DNA from: DATGFK01 sp040007395
GTDB taxonomy: Bacteria; Chloroflexota; Anaerolineae; Aggregatilineales; UBA2796
NCBI GenBank assembly: GCA_040007395.1
Contig: JBDTVG010000207.1
Coordinates: forward strand, 1 to 8,227
Length of the DNA stretch: 8,227 nucleotides
Reading direction: 5' to 3'
Of the stretch, positions 1 through 5,935 are shown piece by piece. Numbering within the stretch: position 1 is the stretch's first letter; every line of letters begins with the position of its first letter. Position numbers and translations under genes: made by a program. The notes under the pieces are model-generated. The model worked only from the letters and a program-made list of their open reading frames with translations. It was not told the DNA's origin and made no database searches.

Positions 1-644
1 AGGCCGAGACCATCGGCGTTTTGCTGCCGTATCGCGATTTCCAACGCGACCTGCACATCTTGTTCAACGATTAAAATCGTCATGCCCGCAGCGTTGATTG
101 TGGCGATGATCTCGATAAGTTGTTGGACAATAAGCGGGGCCAAGCCTAAGGAGAGTTCGTCGATCAACAGCAAGCGTGGGTTTGCCATCAAGGCGCGACC
201 AATGGCGACCATCTGCTGTTCACCGCCGGAGAGCTTCCCCGCGAGACTCTTAATCCGGCTTTTGAGGCGGGGAAACATATCCAATACCTTTTGGAGATCG
301 GCTTCAATCGCACTTCGTCCCTGACGACGATGAGCACCCATCAGCAGATTATCGTAGACCGTCATGGCAGAAAATAGTCGTCGGCCTTCGGGGACATGGG
401 CAATCCCTTTGTCCACAATGTGTTGAGTGGTGGCTTGGCTGATGTCCTGCCCATCAAACTGGATTTGACCGGAGCGCGGTGTCAATAATCCGCTAATGGT
501 GGAAAGCAGCGTCGTTTTGCCTGCTCCGTTGGAGCCAACCAGCGCCACCACCTCGCCTTGAGTAATGTCTAAATCGACATCCCACAGGACTTGTACATCG
601 CCGTAGGCCACGTTGAGTTTTTGAATAGAAAGTAGGGTCGTCAT
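1..644 (-). CDS. livF: LIV-type ABC transporter ATPase LivF (3' end outside window)
   Basis: This is one of the two cytoplasmic ATPases that power the LIV/HAAT importer. I translated it by hand from the ATG at 644; 214 codons are present and the C-terminus lies beyond the left edge (the family is usually about 235 residues). Walker A is GSNGAGKTT, the Q-loop region reads HVPEGRRLF, the signature is canonical LSGGEQQM, and Walker B with its catalytic Glu is LLLIDE followed by LSLGLAP, all typical of LivF. The switch position reads VEQD, so Gln stands where most ABC ATPases have His, which is normal for LivF. The start lies 3 bases after the livG stop with no strong Shine-Dalgarno, so translation is probably coupled to livG. 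Oddity: after ALEIA the last dozen visible residues do not look like the usual ADRGYVLE stretch, so a frameshift or sequence error near base 32 is possible. Family assignment is firm; the ligand is not known. Confidence 0.93.
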   Translation of the reverse strand, partial: MTTLLSIQKLNVAYGDVQVLWDVDLDITQGEVVALVGSNGAGKTTLLSTISGLLTPRSGQIQFDGQDISQATTQHIVDKGIAHVPEGRRLFSAMTVYDNLLMGAHRRQGRSAIEADLQKVLDMFPRLKSRIKSLAGKLSGGEQQMVAIGRALMANPRLLLIDELSLGLAPLIVQQLIEIIATINAAGMTILIVEQDVQVALEIAIRQQNADGLG

Positions 645-647
645 CGG

Positions 648-1430
648 TTAAGACTCATTCGTGGAAGATTCGACGCTATTAACTGTGGATGGGTGTCTGG
701 CACCCAAATACGCCTTGATCACGGCAGGATTATTCGTCACTTCTTGCGGGGTTCCCTCGGCAATCTTTTTGCCGTAATCCAGCACAATCACCCGCTGGCA
801 CACGCTCATAATCACTTTCATCACATGTTCGATCACCAAAACGGTGATCCCAAGCTGGTTAATGTCGCGGATCAATTGGGTCGCTTCGAGAACTTCAACA
901 CCGCGTAAGCCCGCCATCACCTCATCTAACAGCAGCAGTTTAGGTTCGAGCGCCAACGCCTTGGCGAGTTCCAAGCGCTTCCGATGAACAATGGTCAGAC
1001 TGTTGGCAGGCTCCCCTTTTTTAGCGTCCAACTGAACAAATTTCAAAATCTCCTCGGCTCTTTTGAAGGCATCCCCCGTTGAGCGTTGGCGGCCTTTCGC
1101 GCCGAACATTGCGCCCACCGCCACATTTTCGAGCACCGTCAAGTTGGCGAAGGGATGCACCACCTGAAAAGTCCGGGCGATGCCTTTATGGCTAATCTGG
1201 TACGGTTTTAACCCATTGAGTTTAACGCCTTCAAAGGTAATTACGCCTTGCGTAGGCACTGCTGTTCCAGTGATCAAGTTGATGAGGGTCGTTTTGCCAG
1301 CGCCATTGGGGCCAATGAGTCCCACGATCTCGTTCGGGAAAACGTCAAAGCTGATGTTCTCAACGGCGGTTACGCCTGCATAACGCTTTGTCGCCTGTTG
1401 TACTTCCAATAAGGGACGACTACTGCTCAT
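648..1430 (-). CDS. livG: LIV-type ABC transporter ATPase LivG
   Basis: This is the second cytoplasmic ATPase of the importer, 260 residues, and it should pair with LivF under the LivH/LivM membrane core. Visible motifs are Walker A GPNGAGKTT (residues 40-48), Q-loop Gln89 in ARTFQ, Walker B LLLLDE (165-170) followed by VMAGL, and the switch His202 in VIEHVM. The signature is degenerate: LTIVH at 145-149 replaces the usual LSGGQ-type sequence, followed by the conserved RKRLELAKAL helix. As I recall, similar degenerate signatures occur in a LivG subgroup, so it need not mean loss of function. The C-terminus carries about 17 Ser/Thr-rich residues past the usual YLG end. The start ATG overlaps the livM stop in an ATGA quartet, and an AGGAG lies 8 bases upstream inside livM, so it has its own ribosome binding site as well as coupling. 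Confidence 0.95.
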   Translation of the reverse strand: MSSSRPLLEVQQATKRYAGVTAVENISFDVFPNEIVGLIGPNGAGKTTLINLITGTAVPTQGVITFEGVKLNGLKPYQISHKGIARTFQVVHPFANLTVLENVAVGAMFGAKGRQRSTGDAFKRAEEILKFVQLDAKKGEPANSLTIVHRKRLELAKALALEPKLLLLDEVMAGLRGVEVLEATQLIRDINQLGITVLVIEHVMKVIMSVCQRVIVLDYGKKIAEGTPQEVTNNPAVIKAYLGARHPSTVNSVESSTNES

Positions 1431-2527
1431 ACCCGGAACTCCTGCAAATTCTTAAGTAGGGATCGCCAAGTGAGTCGTTCCTGACCACGCACAAACCACA
1501 TCAACCCGCGTGGCAGGAATAACACCACCAAGACGATCACGACCCCAAACACGACGGCTTCCCACCTCAGAAACGTTTCATTACCAGAAAACACCCGCAG
1601 CAATTCTTGGATACCGAACAGCGCAAACGCTCCGATCCAAGGCCCCCACAACGTTCCCAAGCCGCCAATCAGGCAGACAATGATCATTTGCAAGTTGTTC
1701 ACCGTACTGAACAACGCTTCGGCCTCAGTCGTCATATTGGTGAGCTTGAAGCCAACAACTGCCCCGCCAAGTGCCGCCAAAGCCGCACTGAGCATAAACG
1801 CGAGGACTTTACTACGGGTGGCATTAATGCCCATCACTTCGGCAGCTTCTTCGTTTTCGCGGATGGCGATTAGGCTGTAGCCGAATTTACTGCGGCTCAC
1901 CAGCGCCGTAAGTAACAGCGCGAACAAAGCCGTTGCCAATCCAAGATAGTAGAACAAATGCTGGTCGGCGCTCAGTTTTACCCCCAACACCATGACATCT
2001 CTGACCAACGGAAAATTGAGCGGCAGACCACCGCCAAAGAAATTCGGGAATGGCCCGTTCTGCCCGAAGAATAAATCCCAGTTGATCACCTCCGGCATGG
2101 CGACGAAAATACCGAGGGTCGCTATCGAGAAGTATTGACCACGCAGGCGCAGCAGAGCAATACCCAGCAATCCGGCAACGATGCTCACGATCACCACTGC
2201 CAACGGAATTCCGATGAACCACGGAAAATTGGGATGCCCCGATTGGCGACTCATGAACCCTGCCGCGACATAGGCTCCTAGCCCCAAAAAGGCCGCATTG
2301 CCAAATGAAGCGTAACCCGTATAGCCGCCAATGAAGTTCCAGCCGTAGGCAATACACATCGCGGTGAGAGCATCAAACAGGATAGCCGTCGATTTCGTCA
2401 CAAGCGGCGCGATCACCAGAATGGCGATTTGAATAATAATCGCCGTCCATCGAATCTTCGGGTTGATCTTGGGGCGTGCCGCAATCACTGCCAGAATAAT
2501 GCCCACGAGGAAAATCAGTAAGTTCAT
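1427..2527 (-). CDS. livM: LIV-type ABC transporter permease LivM
   Basis: This is one of the two membrane subunits forming the translocation path. It has 366 residues, mostly hydrophobic, and I infer roughly ten membrane segments. The LivM hallmark GGYTGYASFGNAAFLGLGAY lies at about 67-86. The cytoplasmic coupling loop that docks on an ATPase is visible as AIRENEEAAEVMGIN at about 221-235, and the membrane segment LIGGLGTLWGPWIGA at 286-300 is also typical. It overlaps livH by 4 bases at its start (ATGA) and livG by 4 bases at its end, so the three cistrons are translationally coupled. A GGGGG run lies just before the ATG, within the end of livH. Nothing looks broken. Family assignment is firm, but permeases of this type do not reveal the ligand. 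Confidence 0.95.
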   Translation of the reverse strand: MNLLIFLVGIILAVIAARPKINPKIRWTAIIIQIAILVIAPLVTKSTAILFDALTAMCIAYGWNFIGGYTGYASFGNAAFLGLGAYVAAGFMSRQSGHPNFPWFIGIPLAVVIVSIVAGLLGIALLRLRGQYFSIATLGIFVAMPEVINWDLFFGQNGPFPNFFGGGLPLNFPLVRDVMVLGVKLSADQHLFYYLGLATALFALLLTALVSRSKFGYSLIAIRENEEAAEVMGINATRSKVLAFMLSAALAALGGAVVGFKLTNMTTEAEALFSTVNNLQMIIVCLIGGLGTLWGPWIGAFALFGIQELLRVFSGNETFLRWEAVVFGVVIVLVVLFLPRGLMWFVRGQERLTWRSLLKNLQEFRV

Positions 2528-3393
2528 CGACCCCCATATCCTTCCCGACCTAGCAATCCAGTTGGCTTAACGACAAGGACAAGGATCAAGATGGCGAAAA
2601 TGACAACATCACGCTGAGCCAGCATATAAGTTCCCGCAAACTCGTAGATCAGGCCAAACGTAATCCCGCCCACCAACACGCCCGGAATGCTGCCCAATCC
2701 ACCCAAGACGACAATGCTAAACGCCAGAATGTTATAGATGCCAAACCCGTTGGGAAAGAACGCATTCGTCGTCGATAGAATGGCTCCATAGGCAGCGGCT
2801 AACGCAGCCCCGATCCCGAAGGTCAGCGCGTAGACGTTGCTGATATTAATGCCCATCAACCGCGCCGCAATGCGATCCATGGCTACCGCCCGGATCGCCC
2901 GTCCCGATTTGGAGTGGTCGAGGTACAGGTAGACCGCCAATGTTAAGCCTAGCGAGATGGCAACCCCGGCCAGTTGGGTATAGGGAATGTATAGCCCCCC
3001 GACCAAAAAGGAAGCGTTGGCATAGGCGGGTTTGCTCTGGCGCAAATCTGCTGTAAAGAAGCGCAGTGCCAAGTTGACGAGCAGCGACTCTAGACCATAC
3101 GTCAGCAAAAAGGTCGTCAAGGGCGGCGCTTTCATCACAAAATTGATCACATATTTTTGTAGTAAGAAGCCAAAAACAAATAAGGCTGCCATACTAATCG
3201 GGATGCTTAACAGCGGATCAATACCAAGCAGCGACCACAAGAAATAAGTAAGATACGCTGACAGCATAATCGTGGCGGCGTGGCTCAGATTGACGATATG
3301 AAGAATTCCCCAGACTAACGAAAACCCCAAGGCCATCAGCGCCAGAGTCGATCCTTGCAACAGCCCATTAACGAGGTGTTGTAAAAAGTCCAT
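2524..3393 (-). CDS. livH: LIV-type ABC transporter permease LivH
   Basis: This is the partner permease of LivM, 289 residues from the chosen start. The N-terminus MDFLQHLVNGLLQGSTLAL matches how LivH proteins usually begin. It continues with the conserved HIVNLSHA region (32-39; families usually read NFAHG, so Gly is Ala here). The coupling loop is GRAIRAVAMDRIAARLMGI at 164-182, and VLGGLGSIPGVLVGG lies at 229-243. I chose the ATG at 3393, not the longer frame that opens with GTG at 3420. The upstream GTG and the ATG at 3411 both lie in the arm of a perfect stem-loop, while GGGGAG sits 4 bases before 3393, just clear of the hairpin. The stop overlaps livM by 4 bases. Product confidence is high and start confidence moderate. 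Confidence 0.93.
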   Translation of the reverse strand: MDFLQHLVNGLLQGSTLALMALGFSLVWGILHIVNLSHAATIMLSAYLTYFLWSLLGIDPLLSIPISMAALFVFGFLLQKYVINFVMKAPPLTTFLLTYGLESLLVNLALRFFTADLRQSKPAYANASFLVGGLYIPYTQLAGVAISLGLTLAVYLYLDHSKSGRAIRAVAMDRIAARLMGINISNVYALTFGIGAALAAAYGAILSTTNAFFPNGFGIYNILAFSIVVLGGLGSIPGVLVGGITFGLIYEFAGTYMLAQRDVVIFAILILVLVVKPTGLLGREGYGGR

Positions 3394-3397
3394 CACG

Positions 3398-3403
3398 CTC
3401 CCC
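3398..3403 (-). promoter_or_regulatory. Ribosome binding site deciding the livH start
   Basis: GGGGAG on the minus strand lies 4 bases before the ATG at 3393 and 3 bases past the end of the 3407-3442 stem-loop. The spacing is short, but no better site exists for the longer forms, whose start codons would be buried in the hairpin. Confidence 0.5.
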
Positions 3404-3406
3404 AAT

Positions 3407-3442
3407 AGCATATAAGGCACGCTCAGTCGTGCCTTATATGCT
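3407..3442 (-). promoter_or_regulatory. Perfect intercistronic stem-loop between the binding-protein gene and livH
   Basis: Two 15-base arms (3407-3421 and 3428-3442) are perfect reverse complements around a 6-base loop, CTCAGT on the plus strand. Read leftward, the hairpin comes 48 bases after the binding-protein stop and directly before the livH ribosome binding site. No U-run follows, so it is not a standard intrinsic terminator. By analogy with other binding-protein-dependent transporters, where a hairpin after the binding-protein gene protects the upstream message or partly attenuates transcription, I infer it raises binding-protein yield relative to the permeases. It could instead be one copy of a dispersed palindromic repeat. 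Confidence 0.8.
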
Positions 3443-3490
3443 TCAAATCAAGTGTGGCTAAATGCTTTTATGTGTCTCAACCCGATCAGG

Positions 3491-4786
3491 CTAGCGACTA
3501 GCCCAGTCCGGTGCAGGCCATAGTACTTTGCCTGAAGCGGCCTCAAGAGGCCAAATGGTGACTTTCTTGCCATTCTGCCACTGCTCTACGACCATCGGTT
3601 TGTAGATATTGACACCGCGATCATCGAACTTGATCTGTCCGTAGAAAGTTGTTACATCCAACTTGGCAAGCGCGTCGCGTACCGCTTTCGGGTCTAAACT
3701 ATCTGCCGCTTGGATCGCTTTGACGAACGCAATCCCGCTGACAGAGGAGTTGGCGCTCTGGTAGGATGGGCCATGTGCCCAACGTGCGACAAACATCTCG
3801 GTATAGGCTTTGGGGGTCTTGAACAGGTCATCCCCGTTATAGGTCAGGTCAGCCGTCCACTGGGTGCCATCCACAACAAAGTTGGCATCATTCTTGAGCG
3901 TCGTCTGGAAATCGGGCAGCGATGGGCCGACGCTAAAGCCATACATTTTGGCGAGGAAGTTCAGTTCCTTGGCCTGCTGAATAATGGCAACGCTTTCAGC
4001 AAAGTGACCGCTGTTGAGGAATACGTCGGGATTTTTGCTCTTTGCTTCAGTCAATGGAGCGCGTAAGTCAGTCGAGTTGTTGGGATATTTCTGGAAGTAA
4101 ACGACGGTCAACCCTTTGCTCTCGGCGTATTTTTGGGCAGAGTTTGCCACTTCCAGCGAGAATGGGTCGTCTGCGCTCAAGATAGCGATTGTGGTTGGCT
4201 TGGGGGTTTGGGCTAAGGCTGCATCGATGACCCCCAGCAGGTACTTCGGTGCAGGGGACGCGACCAAAAAGGTATATTGATAGCCTTGGTTAAAGATACT
4301 TTCCGCTACGCCGTTGCCCTCAACCATCGGGATTTGCGCCTTTTCAGCGATGGTACTGACCTGCAAGTTGGCGCTCGTACCGTAGGGGCCAAGTAAGAAA
4401 TTGACTTTATCTTCTTGAATGAGTTTTTGAGCTAACGTCGCGCTCTTTTGGGCGCTGCTCTCATCGTCATAATACTTGGTCTGGATCTGATAGTGTTTTC
4501 CACCGACGACGATACCGCCGGCGCTGTTGTAGACTTCTTTCCAGAGTTCGTAACCGTCGTGGCTCTGGTTGCCTTCGTTAGAAAGGCTACCCGTGAGCGA
4601 AAGGGGAATACCGAACAGAATATTGCCGTCAAATGTACCTGTGTAGGCAGGAATGGTGCTGCTCATGGTGGGTGCAGCAGTGGCATCGCCTTGGCTGTGG
4701 ACTGAGGTTTGAAATGGTAAGATTAAAGCCAACAAGACGAGGACAAACGCTACTAGTAAGGATTTACGCGGTTGGGGTTCTCGCAT
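3491..4786 (-). CDS. LivJ/LivK-type periplasmic-binding-like protein (ABC importer substrate-binding protein)
   Basis: This is the extracytoplasmic solute-binding protein that feeds the LivHMGF importer, 431 residues from the ATG at 4786. It starts with a signal peptide: basic REPQPRKS, then a hydrophobic core at about 9-25, then a likely type I cleavage site near SVHS (28-31) and an Ala/Pro/Thr linker. The mature part follows the type I periplasmic-binding fold (Peripla_BP_6 family): FGIPLSLTGSLS (58-69), YDDESSAQKSATLAQKLI (106-123), FLLGPYGTSANLQ (130-142), IPMVEGNG (152-159), and a C-terminal ALAKLDVTTFYGQIKFDDRG (372-391). There is no lipobox Cys, and no Cys anywhere in the chosen form. 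The start is set by AGGAGG 10 bases upstream; an 18-residue longer frame to 4840 lacks support. The ligand could be branched-chain amino acids, other amino acids, amides or, given the nucleoside hydrolase next door, something purine-related. The motifs I can see do not decide this. Confidence 0.92.
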   Translation of the reverse strand: MREPQPRKSLLVAFVLVLLALILPFQTSVHSQGDATAAPTMSSTIPAYTGTFDGNILFGIPLSLTGSLSNEGNQSHDGYELWKEVYNSAGGIVVGGKHYQIQTKYYDDESSAQKSATLAQKLIQEDKVNFLLGPYGTSANLQVSTIAEKAQIPMVEGNGVAESIFNQGYQYTFLVASPAPKYLLGVIDAALAQTPKPTTIAILSADDPFSLEVANSAQKYAESKGLTVVYFQKYPNNSTDLRAPLTEAKSKNPDVFLNSGHFAESVAIIQQAKELNFLAKMYGFSVGPSLPDFQTTLKNDANFVVDGTQWTADLTYNGDDLFKTPKAYTEMFVARWAHGPSYQSANSSVSGIAFVKAIQAADSLDPKAVRDALAKLDVTTFYGQIKFDDRGVNIYKPMVVEQWQNGKKVTIWPLEAASGKVLWPAPDWASR

Positions 4787-4796
4787 AGTGATCTTC

Positions 4797-4802
4797 CCTC
4801 CT
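4797..4802 (-). promoter_or_regulatory. Ribosome binding site deciding the binding-protein start
   Basis: A full AGGAGG lies 10 bases before the ATG at 4786. It is slightly far, but it is the only strong match, and it puts the start directly before a normal signal peptide. Confidence 0.65.
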
Positions 4803-4838
4803 ATTAAGTTGTGGCAAAGGTAAGTTTTTATCGATACC

Positions 4839-4893
4839 AATCCTAGTATATCTCAAAACACTTGGAATTTTCGCAAACGTTCAACAAGTGTTT
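4839..4893 (-). promoter_or_regulatory. Candidate promoter and operator of the LIV importer operon
   Basis: The 160 bases between the nucleoside hydrolase stop and the binding-protein start must hold the leader of the leftward operon. A TATACT (4850-4845, minus strand) is a plausible -10, but no good -35 lies 16-18 bases upstream (CGAAAA at 17). Directly upstream is a 9-bp inverted repeat, AAACACTTG at 4856-4864 and CAAGTGTTT at 4885-4893, with a 20-base spacer. It covers the -35 zone, so an activator or repressor site is reasonable. Two copies of TTTCGC followed by ACGTTC also occur on the plus strand, ending at 4882 and 4917. The box at 4839-4856 is nearly identical to the -10 region of the nucleoside hydrolase gene. 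The regulator is not visible in the window. Confidence 0.4.
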
Positions 4894-4946
4894 ATTGATT
4901 TCGCCGTAAACACGTTCGCCTTTAGGGAAAATACTAAGTAATTGGC

Positions 4947-5858
4947 CTAGTCAGCGCCAAGCGACTGTCGCATCATTTTCCAGAAGTGGGCGGTATCGAT
5001 CTTGGTGATGACATTCGCACGCGGACCGCCTTTCCAGTCGGTGACGGTCTGCCCACGAGTCAGTGCGCCGTGCAATTCAACTTGCACATGCGCGTGAACC
5101 TCCTCCGTGACGACACGCGGATCAATCGCCACGGCGACGGCTATCGGATCGGGCATCGGGATTCCATCTTGCCCAACATGATATTTCACCAGATGAGCAT
5201 TGATAGTGTTGAAGAACGCCACTCGCCGCCCGGATTTATCGATAATTTCGTCGAACTGCGTCCACGTCACGATATGGTTAACCGACAGTTCCCAAGAGAC
5301 CATCGTCGTGCGCGGGAACGTGTTCAGGACAATCGCGGCGGCTTCGGGGTCGGTGTGGATGTTGTACTCAGCCACGATGTTGATATTGCCGCGTGCTTCG
5401 TAAGCGCCACCCATAAAGACCAGTCTAGCGAGGTTCTCTGGGAATGCCGGATCGAGCCGAGTCGCGAGGGCTACGTTAGTCAGCGGCCCAATAGCAACCA
5501 GCGTATAGCGCCCCGGATTTGCCGCCGCCAACCGAGTGAGGGCCAATGCCGCATGTTCCGACTCCACTTGCCCCGGCGCTTCTGGGAGATTTGCGTCACC
5601 TAGTCCGTCTTTGCCGTGAAAGTCCTCAGCATCATTAAATGGATTGAGCAGGGGACGATCTGCCCCACGATACACAGGCACTTGCTTGCCTGCCGCCGCC
5701 AATGTCTTGAAGACGTTCCGCGTGACCTTATCGACGTGGACATTCCCGCTAACCGTCGTAATCGCCACGACCTGAACATCGGGCTGGCCCAATGCCAGCA
5801 ATATCGCCTGCGCGTCATCGATTCCCGCATCTGTGTCAATAATTAGTTCGAGCGGCAA
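4947..5858 (-). CDS. Inosine/uridine-preferring-type nucleoside hydrolase
   Basis: This enzyme should split the N-glycosidic bond of ribonucleosides to base and ribose in the cytoplasm. There is no signal peptide. It has 303 residues, normal for the family. The calcium and ribose site is clear: DTDAGIDD at 8-15, the GN pair at 38-39, the HGKDGLGD loop at 81-88, GPLTN at 124-128, FMGG at 148-151, EYNIHTDPEAA at 164-174, and a late Asp237 in PMPDPIAVAVAIDP. Oddity: residue 236, just before that Asp, is Pro, where inosine/uridine hydrolases have the His that helps the base leave, so substrate range cannot be assumed. I chose the TTG at 5858. It has AGGAGA 7 bases upstream and puts DTD close to the N-terminus as in relatives, whereas the longer TTG at 5897 falls inside the promoter -10. 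It has its own promoter and lies 160 bases upstream of the importer operon. Confidence 0.93.
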   Translation of the reverse strand: MPLELIIDTDAGIDDAQAILLALGQPDVQVVAITTVSGNVHVDKVTRNVFKTLAAAGKQVPVYRGADRPLLNPFNDAEDFHGKDGLGDANLPEAPGQVESEHAALALTRLAAANPGRYTLVAIGPLTNVALATRLDPAFPENLARLVFMGGAYEARGNINIVAEYNIHTDPEAAAIVLNTFPRTTMVSWELSVNHIVTWTQFDEIIDKSGRRVAFFNTINAHLVKYHVGQDGIPMPDPIAVAVAIDPRVVTEEVHAHVQVELHGALTRGQTVTDWKGGPRANVITKIDTAHFWKMMRQSLGAD

Positions 5859-5865
5859 GGAAAAC

Positions 5866-5871
5866 TCTCCT
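5866..5871 (-). promoter_or_regulatory. Ribosome binding site deciding the nucleoside hydrolase start
   Basis: AGGAGA on the minus strand lies 7 bases before the TTG at 5858. This is ideal spacing and the main reason to prefer this unusual start codon. Confidence 0.7.
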
Positions 5872-5896
5872 GTTGTGGCGCTGGGAAAGGAATCCA

Positions 5897-5925
5897 ATAA
5901 TATCTCAAGTTACCTTGCATGTGAA
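5897..5925 (-). promoter_or_regulatory. Sigma70-like promoter of the nucleoside hydrolase gene
   Basis: On the minus strand TTCACA (5925-5920) and TATTAT (5902-5897) are separated by 17 bases; each matches the consensus at 5 of 6 positions. Transcription would start near 5890, giving a leader of about 30 bases before the TTG at 5858. The -35 begins about 10 bases past the stop of the upstream gene, so the hydrolase can be expressed independently of it. Confidence 0.6.
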
Positions 5926-5935
5926 TTGTTTTGTC

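Noticed and set aside
82..324. Plus-strand open frame of 80 codons
   Set aside because: It lies antisense to livF, whose ATPase motifs are unmistakable, and its product is low-complexity shadow sequence.
1887..2357. Minus-strand open frame of 156 codons
   Set aside because: It is an out-of-frame shadow inside livM; the livM frame carries the family motifs.
3407..3442. Intrinsic terminator after the binding-protein gene
   Set aside because: The stem is perfect, but no U-run follows on the transcribed strand and the rest of the operon lies just downstream.
3489..3503. Small hairpin GGCTAG-CGA-CTAGCC over the binding-protein stop codon
   Set aside because: The loop is only 3 bases and the stem 6 bp over coding sequence; it is too small to call a feature.
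4986..5603. Plus-strand open frame of 205 codons
   Set aside because: It is fully antisense to the nucleoside hydrolase and shows no family features; long antisense frames are common in such genes.
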